From the NCBI GenBank assembly GCA_013365325.1, contig JABVXV010000013.1, positions 307,413 to 371,412 of the forward strand: a stretch of 64,000 bases of DNA, in the 5' to 3' direction. The notes beneath the pieces are model-generated. The model was not told the DNA's origin, did not search any database, and was given only the letters and a program-made list of their open reading frames with translations. This document shows positions 36,715 through 49,734 of this stretch, piece by piece. Both the position numbers and the translations under genes were made by a program. Numbering within the stretch: the first letter of the stretch is position 1; every line of letters starts with the position of its first letter. This DNA comes from Dipetalonema caudispina (lineage: Eukaryota > Nematoda > Chromadorea > Rhabditida > Onchocercidae).

Positions 36715-39700
36715 TTCAAGTGATGAATTCTTTAAGGTGTAGAATGAGAATAATGAACTCTTGATGATTCTAACGAAAGTTTTTGAGCTGTTATTCATTA
36801 TTTTAAAAAAAAAAAATGATATTGCCATAACCTTGACCCATCAGTTATGAATTTGGTGAAAGTGACGATGGCGATAATCATAATAAAGTTGTAACATAAT
36901 TGTGGTGATAATAGCACTAAGAGTCGTTATGATTAAATTATCATTATAATAGTGTAATGGATGAGAACTTCTTGAAAAATTTTTTTGAAAGTTTATTGAA
37001 ATTAGGAGTCTTTAAAATATATTAGCCAGCTCTAAAGAAATGGTGAAAAAATTAATCCATTTTACCGATATTATATCTATTTCCGGTACTATCATGTAAT
37101 AATTTAAATTTGCATCATGCTCACCTAAATTTTTCAGGTCTTTGATATAAATTTTGAAATCTTCAGCTACTTCAACGAAATATTATCACTACGCAGGTGA
37201 AAAATCAAAAGATTGTAGTACATATATGTATACAAGTATTTTAAGAAATTATTATTTTGAAAGCTGGAAATTTTTTATACTAATTTAGATCGAAATATCT
37301 TATTTTGTAATTAGTGGATTTCTACTATTAAAATAGTGGAGCAGTCGTTAATAACTGTTGCTGAACGATCCGACAATTACTCAATTTCATGAAATCGAAA
37401 TAGCATTAAATGAAATTTGGATCACGGCAAAGATATTTGTCTAATCGTATTTATGTATTTATAAATTGGCTCACTGCGTTAAATTACTGCGATAAACACA
37501 CTAAAAAGCTCTTGAAAATAAGATAATAAAGAATAATTAAGTTGAAATTAGATAAAAAAAAAAACAAATAGAGTTTGAGATGAGTTTTAAATTTCTTCAG
37601 ATCAATTAGTTTTCACATATCAGGCATTGACGATTGAAACAAATATTTTTATAAAAATGCCAAGAAAAATTGAAAAACGCAAAAAATTTAAAGAAACAAT
37701 TAACTTGTGACTATTGTCACAGAAATTTTATAACGAACAATATTTGCAATTTGAAATCCTCCGCTCCTGTTCAGGGCTGAAAAAAAAACCGTAATTACGA
37801 ATGATTAATTTCTTTTCGTCATAATTACAGCAGTACCTACCACTAGATTAGCCGATTATAAAAAATTTTGCAAAAATTCAAATTTCAAGGATAATATGAT
37901 TGCTAGCAACTGATTGGCACAATTACTGTCAAAAACTAAAAGTTTATCAAGAAAGATGTGAATACAAAAAGTACTTGATTTATTTATTTTCTTTTCAAAA
38001 TGAAAAAATGTTTCTTAAGATGTTATAGATGATCTTTTCATTACTAGAAAGTACTGGTCCAATTTCAAATTATGAGCTATGATATCATAATATCATTCCT
38101 GATAGCAATATTATTGCTGCTGTTGTCGATTCATTACGATTATGGAGCAGAGAAAAGAAAGTAAATCGCAGATCAGATGCTAATTTGTATTTAATTTAGT
38201 GAGCAAAAATCGGAAATGAAATTCGATCCTTTCGATTTCTACAATATGCTATGTAATCATCAAAGAATAACAAATTTTGCCAAGTATTAAGGTGAAGATA
38301 TTATTTTCGGTTCAAAAAAATCCATCTCGAGCTTTTATATGTTAACATAAACATTTATGAAAATTTACAAATAAAAATTTACGAGAATTTACGAACTTAT
38401 CATGACTATAGCAACCATTCGATTCTTCGATGTAATTTGCTTCACGTAGTATGTATTTAACTGGAGGTTGCACTTTCTGACGTACGCCTGCATCAATAAT
38501 CATCAAACCAGTTTTCAATGATCATGTCATTGATATTGTAATGACAATTTTTATCAAATGATTCTTTGAGAATACTCCTATTTTGGATTTTGCTTGCTAA
38601 TATTGTTAGAAGATTACGAGAATTTATTTATCCAAGTTAAAATGCTTCATCTTAATTTTAATATTTTTTAAGATTGATAAAAAAAAATCATCAAAATTCG
38701 ATATTGTTTTATTTAAAGAAATTTAATTCTAAGCATTGCTCATTTCAAATAACTTTCTTACGAACTATTTATTTCTGTTTTTCTTTCTCTTTCAGGATAA
38801 ATTAATTGCGAATTTTCTTGTTTTTTTTTTTTCCATCGTGTTTCATAAATTTTAGCATTATATATTATTATACTTTCTAAAGCATGTTTCAAGATACGAT
38901 CATTGAAAAATATTACAGACATATTAATATGCGTTATTACAATAAATAATGCAATGATGCAGAATCGTCCATTCAACGATTGTGATGAGGGAGAGACAAA
39001 TGTAAAGATAATAAATAGTTATCGAAAATTTTCAGAATTAATTAAGCAAGGAAAACTATAAACAAAATTAGAAATGAAAATATGAATAAAATTGAAGATA
39101 CTATTACAAAATAGCGAAATATGATTAACATATTTTTCAAATAAATTAAAGAAGAATATGTCAATAGCGTAAAATATAAAATAGAGAGATATTGTAAATT
39201 TACTCAAGAGTAATGGCAATAAATGATCGGAAGAAAAAAATCTGATTATTAATTAAAATTGAAGCCAATTAATTAAGTAAGCCAGAAAATTTTGGATTGA
39301 AAATATTTATTTATATAAAACCGAAGAAGCTGAAAATTCTTATGCAAATTTCTAGCAACCTGAAAGTTTTTAATTCTGCTGAATTACTGCGAACAATATT
39401 ACCAACTTGCTAAATTTGCTCAAGTGCGCAATTAAACCATTCAATATCCCATTAGTAACTTAATATCTCAGTAATTATGTTACACTAAGTGTATGCGAAG
39501 GTAGAAACACTATATCGAAAAGAATGAAATTCTAAAAAAGAGCTCAATGTATTTTGTGAAATTTTTAGTTATGCAAAAGTAGTTAATTTTCAAATAGACA
39601 CGAAGTAACTGGATCCTTGTCTCCTATAAAATTAACTTTTTCCAGTTTTCAGAAAACAAATATCAAAAAAAAACGACGGTTTCATGAGTTTGTTTAAACC

Positions 39701-41629
39701 GAATTAGAAATTTCCAACATATTAGTTGCAAATAGTTCAGAAGAAAAAAATCAGAAAATTTTTTTGGATGAGCGAAGGAAAGAGGCGATAAATCGTCAAT
39801 GCTTGATTTTGTTTCTTGTAACTGATGAAATGATAAGAAAAGCAAAAGCACGCAAAACAATCATCATAGCTTGCAGAATATTTCATGGACTGATCTAAAA
39901 ATAAAACGATTGCAATCGATCAATGCCATACAAAGTACCACAGCTTCTACGTCTTCATATATATTTGGTACTTTCAGGAAGCTATGATGTGATTTTAGTT
40001 GGAAATGTGTTTATCTTGTAAATCGTTCACCTGGCTGCTAACTGTAGTAGATTTTCAAACTCTTCAGACTTCAAAACTTGTGAAATTTTCAGAAGCTTAT
40101 TAAATTTTACAAATTTCCAAAATTTGTTTATCATCAGCCAATATTTACTATCATGAATAATTGCAACAGCGTCTAAATGAATAATTAGTACAATGGTAAC
40201 AATACTACAGCCATCTACAACAATGATGGATTGATTGTCGTAGAGAGATGGAAGAATGAAAAATTAATTTGTCTTCATGAAGTTATCTTCTCTAATATTT
40301 TGGGAATTGTATGTTAAAATTTCCTTATCTTCGCAGTAATCAATCGAACGAAGTAATCTGTGGTTGTTATTTGCACTAAGTTACACTCAATTTGGGAAGT
40401 ATTGCATTCCAGCAATATTTTTGCAATTTGAATCAAACATCTGTGATTTCTCTTTCTAAATCATTTAAACAAACACGCCATTCAAATTTTTATGGCTTTT
40501 CACAGGTATGTATATGTGATGAATGCGGATTTTAAGATTTGATAGGTACTGAAATAAGTGACAGAAGATCGCGAAGATCTGCAACACGCTTTTTCGCATA
40601 TCAACGACAGCGGTAATCATTTCAGGTCGGTTGCAACTTCTTTCTCTTTTTTAAAATTCTAATCTCGAACGGATGAATACTTCACATGTTAACGAAAATT
40701 TATTGTTTTGCAGTAGTTTTTCAAACAAACAAATCGAATAGTTCAAATTCACGCCAATAAATTACATCTTCCTTTTTCGTTCTGCTAATTATCCATGCAA
40801 TTCAAAATAGAATTTTCCTCCTACACCATTTAAAAAAGAACTTATTGATTAGTCAAATTTGGAAGCTCTTTTAGTCGACAGGTATTTTAATTTTTTCAAA
40901 ATATTTGGCCATTTACGAAGAAACAAATTTCTTATTTCTCTGAGTAGAAAACCTATCTTGATGAGTGAAAAGGCAATTTATCAATAGGAATATGTAACAA
41001 TAAATTAAAAAATCATAGCATTTTTTTAACAGAATTATTGTAAAATCCTATTCATTTAGTAGCCTTTATCTTCTTTCCTTTTTTCAAATTTCAATATCCA
41101 TTCAGCAGTTATTTCGACAATATTTCTTTTCCTTTTCATAAAAACTATTACCAAAACTTTCGTTATGAATGTTTCGAAGAGCATTTGCACATAAACAAAA
41201 TTAGAGGAAACAGCAAGTAATTTCAATTGATGTACAGTATTATTATTTAACAGATCTATGGAAACAAATAGATTTAGCGAAATTTTTATTCAAAAATCAA
41301 GAAAGATAAATTTAAATTAGTTGGTGGAAAAGTGGCAAACAATTTCCTGCAAAGAATTTTTGCATTTGCAACTTTAAAGTAGCCTTGATTCGGATTTTTT
41401 TTTAATTTTCCAAGTCTATAGAAAGTTGATATTTATGCTGATATATCCGCATATGCATATTTTTAAATACTTCATTAAATTAATCCCGTTAATTGTAATC
41501 GATGCCTTAAAGAGCTCAATGTTTTGCCTCATTTCTATGAAATACCTATTGCTCGGGAAAATTTTCTTTCTTTAAAACATTAAAATATTTATCATTCAGG
41601 AAAGTTTTTATTATCTCATCGAAATCTTT

Positions 41630-41900
41630 GTTGTGAATTTTTTTTTTTTCGTTGGTTTGGTTGAGAATTATGTGTTGGAGAAAAATGTTTGAATGAAGAA
41701 TTTATTGAGTAGAAGAGGAATTAATACCAGTAGATGATACAGTATGATTTGGTGAAGCTATAATAAACTAGAAGAAGCAGTTTGTTGTATGAAAATGATT
41801 GAAGTTGACTATCCTTTCTACGATTATAACCTACATGTATGAAATGTACATTGTTACGATTTTATCTTAAACATGGATAATAAAGCACATTGTATTATAA
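41630..41900 (+). repeat. Dispersed repeat, copy 1 (no minisatellite)
   Basis: The core at 41687-41745 (containing GTTTGAATGAAGAATTTATT) is closely similar to 59169-59225. A second block at 41848-41885 (ending in GGATAATAAAGC) resembles 59504-59545, in the same order and orientation. The poly-T tract and TTGTTGTG words just upstream are also shared. The pair behaves like two copies of one non-autonomous mobile element or solo terminal repeat. I cannot define its ends or a target-site duplication. Confidence 0.6.
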
Positions 41901-43441
41901 TCTTAGCTTAAAAAAGGATAATAATTTTAATTTTTGTAAGATTTATACGAATTTCATGATAGTTTTCTCATTGTAGTGTGAAATAAATGCATTAAAAAAC
42001 ATTTATTCCAAATACATATTTTTTTATCATTTTATCAAATTCAAGAAATAGCATCAGAAGTGTAAAATTTATGATATTTTCGATTTTTGAATAATTAATT
42101 AAGAGCACTGTTTGAATCAAGGATATCATCTAGATGAAATAATATTGCCAATCATGTTGATATGCAACGCTTTTCAGTCTATTTGTAAAGAGTTGAAATT
42201 TCATAACTTTTGATCTCAAAATTTTCGGACAAAATCATCAATTTCTCTAATAATGAAGATTTCCTATCTCTTTATCTTATCAATTTGTTCAAAGACTAGC
42301 CATATCATTGTCTTAAGCCAAGATAGTTTTTCTATTCATCCAAAATCTATCAAGGCAGAGTAAAGCACATAAGATAGTTTTTGCAATTTATTTGTCACTT
42401 CTTCTTCTATTTTTATGTCAACATAAACATACACTATTGAAATTATTTGAAAATCATCAATATCGAAAAACTGTTATCATATCCATCAGATAATTGGACT
42501 TATAAGTTAATTTGTGAACAGCATGAAGTATTAGGAATTCAATGAATTTATTAATTAACAATACATTCTCTATTAAAAATAAGTAATTTTGAATTTTCAG
42601 CAAAAGAGAGTGAATAATGAGTTTGTAAAACTAAATAATGAAGGCACCAAATAATTCTATTATACATGCTTTTAAAATTTGAAGATTTTAATTTTCAAAA
42701 TTGCTTTTGCAAGTGTGCTATGAATAGCTGAGAAATTAATTTTCTTTTGTTGAGAACTTAGGTTTTCAAAAAATGATCATCGCGAGGATTTCGGAGTTTT
42801 TTCCAGAATTATAATTTTTTTGATAAAAAGCTGATGTTAAGGCTGCTAATGATTTCGAAAGTATGTTCAAGCAAATTTTAAACGTTTTTAAGCTAATGTA
42901 ACTCAAGTTTAATTTAATTTTCACTTTCTACTAATCGAGTGGATATAATGATCGTTTCTATCACATTTATTTCGAAATTATCAAATTTTTGTGCTTCTTT
43001 TATTAATATTCTGCAATGCACTGAAGATTAGAAACAATTCATACAACGGCATTACATTCATTGTACTGAAGTGATATCCGAATATGAAGTTACGAATGAA
43101 GAAGCAAAAGATGAGATCCATCAATGACGACATCTGAAGTTAGCTTCATATTGTTGCAAAAGTGATATGAAAGCAATTTTTAGTTTCATTTGATCGAATT
43201 GTACTTCTGACCTACTTTTGCATGTGGATCAATTAGATGGAATAAGTTTCTAAATAGTTCTTTGCATCAATTTGCGGTCTAATAATTTGTTGTATCTATA
43301 CTAAAACTGATACAAAACACTAGCAACATTTTTGTTGTAGTTACAATCAGGGTGAAGATGAAATTTCACAAGGTAATAAATTCGGTCATAACAGATGATA
43401 AATTGGATTTCTTTCGAATTATCTCATTACTCTAGCTATAT

Positions 43442-45895
43442 TTACTGGGAAATTTTCGTAGAAGTAATTTTACTGGAAGCTCGAGAAAACAATTTTTCAC
43501 TCTGTGCTAATGAAATGGATCGATAGCATCGTACATAACAAATTGTTACAAGTATGCTAAACGCTAGTAGCATCAGCAATGAGATCCTGAAAGTAAAAAG
43601 ATATTCTTGCAACAAAATTTTCAGTTATTTCAAATTTATTAATTAAAAGAATCACTTAAAAGATTAAAATTCATTAATAATATTTTGCTTTTAATTAAGC
43701 AAGGAAATGATCACAGTAGATGGTCGAAGAGTAATAATTTTCATAGATCAATAATAAACTTAAATATTATATCTCGACAGACTGCTACGATAACTTTCTT
43801 GTTCAATTTAAAACAAAAGATTACTTAACAAATTTTAATCTTTTAATAAAAAAAAAAAATGAAAAAGAAAATTACAGTAAACTACAATGACTATTTAAAA
43901 TTATGTGGGAACATTTACTTTTATTTATTATTCAAAAAAATTTAATTTCAAATCCTTATTGAATGGAATAGTTAGTATTCTGAAAAATACTTTTCAAAAA
44001 TACCAAAAGTTCCATACAACGAAAATACTTTAAGTGAATGTATCACGACGAATATTTGAGGAACGATTTATAAATTTAAATTTGAAAAAAGTGATCACTG
44101 CTGAAAGTACGTTCCGAAATTTCTCTAAAAATTCTGAATTCTTCTAGCACCTCAAAAAAAGATTCGCAAACAAAAAAAGCAATAAATACCTGAAAATAGC
44201 AACATTAGCGACGATGAATATTTCCTCAGTAGGATATTTGACAAATCCTTTGTTGATACTATCAGTAGTGATACTCATCATGGTTATCAACGTTCCGAAT
44301 AAACCAATGCATGAAAAAATCATTGATGAAATTAACGGCACCATCCAATTTTTCCGTTGACGTAAAATACCACCGACGAATAAGCCTATGAAAATGAGTA
44401 GCAATATTGAAATTGCTACCAAAAAATCTAAAAAATATTCAATAATAGTTAAAATAATTGCAATTTTATGATTTAACGTACACTTAAAGTAGCGTGTGAA
44501 GTGCGATCACTGTTTAATTACATAAATTCATCAAAAAAAAAAGAAATCTTGAAATAAAATGATAATTTTTGAAAATCTTTCGTTAACGAAGAGGTCATAA
44601 TTGCTATTCGTCATAAAGCTAAAAGACTAAATCATTAATACAAAGATATACAAAAACTTCTTTCCATTACGATCATTTTGTCTCATTGTATCTATAGAAA
44701 ATTGTGATAACTGTAAAATTTACTGATTTATTTTAAAAACTAACATATCATCCAAATGTTGAATTTTTTGCTACTGGAAGCAATAATTATATGATCAACA
44801 AGAATGTATACCATAAATAATATCAATAATGCTCCTGTTGTTAGTGCACTTACTATCGATACTGAAATTATTTATGCATTCTTGGAGTACTTAAAATTCA
44901 ATTAAATCAATTTTAATTTAATCTTTGATAATTACCGTTCCTTAATTAAGCTAAAAATTTGCAAAAATTTTTTTTATTTTCTATAGTTTTGTTGCATTTC
45001 GTAGACCCACGCTTTACATTTGTTATATTCTCATATTATTACAATTTAAGTGTTAAGTTTAAATTTATTAGATTTAATTAACTTTACACTCCTCCTCATT
45101 ACTTACCGGTATTAATTGTAAAACAGCAACATTTTGGATGTATAATATTCGAATTTGTTGGCATATCTCTCAATCGGCACATGTAAAAAGTAGACTTATC
45201 CCGGATAAAACGATCGTTTTTTACATCATTAATGTACGCATCTGTGGAACATGATGGATTGATAGAATTACTAAGTGGTAGGTATGGTTGCATGAAATGT
45301 CGAATATCTTCGTTGCTCAAAATTTCTGAAATGTTATTAAAAACATAGGTGGGATTGACAATGCTATGATCTTTAGGAATTATAAGAATTAAGAAACTAG
45401 CATGTTTGACAATTGTAGAATTTTAGAGAAAATAATAATTGGTTAGGAAATTAAACTGTCGAATGATATAATTATCCTTCTGTTTTCTTCATTCTTATCT
45501 TCTCTTTAACCTAATCGTAGTAAGTAAAATTTGTTTGTAAACTTGTAAATTTTTGACTTAGATATATATGAGATTGTTGAAGAGGAAAATTTCTTGAACA
45601 TAAAATTCAACAATATTTTATTTAACAGAAACTGGCGATAGAATTGAAAAACGAAGTTGATGTTGTTTGTATTGATCAGTAGCTAAGTGAAGAAATTAGT
45701 TGTAAATCAATTCAAAAAATATTTTCACTTCCGATAACTTTCAAACTTACGGTGCTTTACTTTGAATTCATGAGTTCTTTTTTCAAGGATATTTTCGAAA
45801 GGAAAATTACTGTTTGAAGCATTAATTGTATCGATATCGCCATTTGTGATCAGCTTTTTTGTGCTACTTCTTTCTTTTCCGCTTTTTCTGACCAT
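43442..45895 (-). CDS. Unrecognised four-pass membrane protein, 287 residues
   Basis: Five exons: 45895-45751, 45325-45107, 44861-44745, 44427-44190, 43586-43442 (TAA). They total 864 bp and all phases agree. The N-terminal 120 residues are hydrophilic and Lys-rich, ending in a Cys cluster (KCCCFTINT, residues 113-121). Four hydrophobic helices follow at about 125-147, 162-182, 190-212 and 241-259, with a 25-residue loop (SINKGFVKYPTEE) before the last. There is no cleavable signal peptide. A Cys-rich stretch leading straight into four helices recalls nematode-expanded four-helix families such as those annotated DUF7027, but that is a resemblance in layout, not a proven match. Function unknown. 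Confidence 0.75.
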
Positions 45896-48800
45896 TCTAC
45901 ACAATTACCTAAATCCAATTAATTTGATATGAATACTTCCGTATTTTTAGCATGAAATATTTAGCTTTTGGAATATTTAGTGTCCATAATTTCTTTCAAT
46001 TTTTCAATTATCAAGGTGAAATAAATGGATATATCGATCACAAATTTTCTTATTCGACTGAATACTACAAAAGAAAACTATAATATGATTAGGTAAATAT
46101 ACAAAGGTGCAATAAAATTACATATATGATAGTCAGTCAAAACTTTCATAACGATGGGTCATATAGTAAAAGGATTATTGATATATCGATGAAGTGATCA
46201 ATATAGTTATGACAATATTGAAATTTTTGGTGCAATTTTTTCACTCCAAGAGACAAAACACAATGCGCTAATTGAATAATGACATACTTTTTGATAAATG
46301 ACTAATCAATTATCGGATTTTAACCTTTATGGTTTATGGGAAGAACGAAAAATTGATGAATATATCAATTTGGTAATTCATAAAATGCCTCTTGGTTGAT
46401 CAAAAAATACATTAATAGGTTATTTAATTTATAAAGTTATCATTAATGTAGCTATAGAGATTGTGTGAATCTATCTTTCATTATGAAAAATACAACGTAA
46501 CATTTTTCAACCTACAAAATAAGATTTTAGTAAAATTGATACCGATAAAAAGTTAGACTTTTGGACAAAAATTGGAAAATCTAAATTTTAATAATGGAAG
46601 GATAGAAGTGCAGAAATTAATTAAAAAGATTTTGAGTCTTTGTGAGTAATTCACTGGTTTAAAATTTATAAAAGATTCTTTAAGAATTTCAAATACCTTT
46701 TTCTTTTTTCTCCAGTAAAAAAAGATAAATGTAGGAAAAAAAATCTGTCCATGCTATGTTTATGATTTAAATTAATCGATAACTAATTTGTACGTAAAAA
46801 TAAATCATTAAAATCGAAAATGAGAGAAAAGTATAAATTTTCATATGCTATTTATGTTACTTCTACCGATGTTACTAAAAAGAATTTGGAAGTAAGAACG
46901 AAAAATAATGGATGATCATAAAAACTCCTGGAATTTTCTTAATTTAGACTTTAGAAAATCGATTTTTTTTTAAGTGTACTTAACAGAAAAAAAAAAATAA
47001 TATGAGCAGATTTGTCGAAAAAAATTTTAAATTTCATATATGATTTGACAAACTATTTCATCGTTAACAGCTGTAAATAGTTGATTGAAAATGATGAGGA
47101 TGGGTACAGTGACCGCTCATTACCTTCACTATCCGATCATAATGAAACAGTTTCAGTTGAAGAAATATTATGAAAGGCAACATTTGCTTCGACCAGGTAA
47201 ATGGAATACCATTTAAATGATGTTATGATGTTGATGAGGATAATATACAAAATATTCAAAATAAGAACGGAAATGATTGTGAGCGCAATTGGGTTCATCA
47301 GCCATTGGCACAAATTAATGTCTATCCAATCACTTCTACCAATCATTTGTTCAAGTTTGTTTACTCTTTTAACTGTTAATAACATGAAAAATGACAAGAA
47401 TTTATAATAATTTAAATATGTTCTGTTTTGCCTTTAATTCAATTTGCTTCATTTTTTTTGAATTAATTTCTATCTTCTTTAGCACTATTTCGTAAGTAAA
47501 GTTTACATGTGAATTAATTAATATTCAAGAGAGAAAGAGAGAGAGAAAAAAAAAGCATTGCCACTAAAAGTATTGGAAATTTTGTTATCTTCTGAATCTA
47601 TTCTTAATTAGCATGCTAAGAAATTAAGAAAATTGAACAAAAATGTGATAGCTAAAGATTTCAAGATTAGTAGTGATGTATTAAACAGAGGATGGATTTA
47701 CAACATTCCTTAGTATTTATTCCCACTATTAAATAAAAGAAATGAATCGAATTTGTCTACGAAATCAAAAATTCGATTATTTAATTGGTTGTTTTCAGAA
47801 AATGATAAGCTATTACAGTAATTTTTATATTTTATATTAGTTTAATACATCATTCCATTAAAGTTGATATATTATAGATCATTTCTTAATGCATCTATCA
47901 GAGATATCTCGGAGGTTAAAAGATAGGAAAAGAAAAGTCACGAAATAAGGAATAGAAGTTAAAATTATAAATTCACCAATTTATGTTCCATAATGAAAAA
48001 GTTTATTTCGTAAATTTTGCATATGAATTGTTTAGCAATGTTATGCAATAATAGACATGAAATAAGCAACAAGAAATTTAGATATGATGAATAGCTTACA
48101 GTCATAGAAACTTACAATTTATCTATTTATTTTCTCATCGGTATTTTATTAAAAATTTCAATTACATATAATTCAACGAAAAACGGATATTATTTCGGAT
48201 GGTTGGCCTCATTTTATATTGAAATATGCAGCAATGTTACTTATCATTCCAAAAGCAACCGAAAATCTATTCGAACGAATTGCGACTATTTGAGAAAGTG
48301 GGACAAGTGTAATAATTTCCGCAAGTAACCCTAATTTACTTAAATTCTTTTTTAGCTGAAAATAATAATAAATTACTTTAATATGTTGTCTTTTTTTTGG
48401 TGATATAAAATGAAAAAGTCAAAGTGAAAAAGTGCCTTTCTGGAAAAATGAACATTTCTTAATTGAATAGTTTTTAATTTATAGAAGAATCTTCTCCTTT
48501 ATCACTACATTTCTCTATTCTAATTACTTCGTTTTCAGTTCAAAATATTAGGAAAGCAATTTTATTTTAATCTTAAAAAGAAAAAATGAAAAGTATAGAC
48601 GATGAATAATTCAATCTCGCAACCCGAATTTCGTTTATTATTAATCTAAAAAGATGAAAAATTTGATCCATCTTTTAAGTTTGTTCAATCCACACTGCTT
48701 GCAACCATGTGGTAGGCAAATGTCGCAGAACAATTAGAAAGCACTGAGATATTTAGTGAAGATGTTATTGCTTTAATATGCTTATCTTTCATAATCCATT

Positions 48801-49734
48801 CGTTTTCATCCAGTTTTTTGCCAAGTGTAGTTCAGTTCTCTTTTTTTTTTTTCAAAGTTTTTGAAAGTCCTTAATTTTCATTCTGTCACTTTTTTATCGA
48901 ATAGTTTTACAATTAATTAACAGCAAAAAAATGAAAAAAAAGAAACAGCAATGAAGTCGAGAAAAATAACATCTGGAATTGAAAAGTTGAAATTGGTAAT
49001 ATGATCATTTTCGCTGAATTTCCAGCACTTTCGAATGAAATCCCCAATGCAATAATGTAATTTTTACCGCTACATTGTGCCAAAATACAGCAAAAAATGA
49101 TTCCAAAAATTTTGAACTAATTGATAACGATTAAGGCTAATTGCATGATCACTAATTAATAACCTCATTACACCATGTAATGAATAAACTATTTGCCAGC
49201 AATCATGTATCATCTTTTAAGAATTCATTATTTGCCCGTATTAGACATATAAGTTTGTTATCACATGAAAGCATATGGTACTAAATAATTGGATGGTATC
49301 ATTAAGTAATCTTTTCGAAATTTTTTTTGAAAAAGATGAAATCTTTCTAGAAATTATTACAATTTATTCATGGAAATTTTTTATCAATAAAAAAAAAAAA
49401 TCACTCTTTTTAACATAAAACTTAAGTTAGATGAAGGTATATATAAAAAAAAAAAAAACTTAGCTAACATGAAATTCAATATGACTGATAGAGAGAAGTG
49501 ATAACTTGTATTAATTTACCACTTTTCTCTATTAATTTAGTAAAGAATGGTGAAATTTTACCAAAACATGAATGATTAATTATCATTAAGCAATTAATGA
49601 TCTATGATCTTTGTCATAAATTTGACAAAATTCTGTTAGAAATTGAACAAATACGAACAAATATTTTCTCTAAAAATTATCTTTGAACTATTCTATATGG
49701 AGTAAAAAATTCTGATAAATTCAAAATGCATTCT
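45896..49734. other. Intergenic region upstream of the four-pass membrane protein
   Basis: 3.8 kb, AT-rich. The only coding-like material is the degenerate exon at 47137-47397 (separate entry) and a short + strand open stretch near 48180-48310 with no splice support. A purine run (GAGA) lies at 47529-47547. Confidence 0.45.
47137..47397 (-). pseudogene. Degenerate exon related to exon 4 of the four-pass membrane protein gene
   Basis: An 86-codon minus-strand frame with a hydrophobic core (NPIALTIISVLILNILYII), then YLVEANVAF. The order of features matches exon 4 of the gene at 43442-45895: a Trp just before the helix, a Pro at the helix start, then the VANVAIF-like end. There, however, the exon runs into a GT donor, whereas here the donor position is mutated and the frame runs to a stop. 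I found no partner exons. It may be the remnant of a tandem duplicate. Chance similarity between hydrophobic segments remains possible. Confidence 0.35.

Larger units (their letters stand above)
30432..43441. other. 13-kb stretch without a convincing intact gene
   Basis: Scanning both strands for exons bounded by good splice signals gave nothing I can support. The region holds a decayed ORF (31485-31838), a duplicated 29-bp word (33701-33770), a T/G homopolymer junction (34863-34896), AT and GT microsatellites near 36567-36714, and one copy of a dispersed repeat (about 41630-41900). Those have their own entries. Distant regulatory sequence is possible but unproven. Confidence 0.5.

Noticed and set aside
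48180..48310. Short + strand open stretch with mixed composition
   Set aside because: No flanking splice signals and no partner exons; too short to support.
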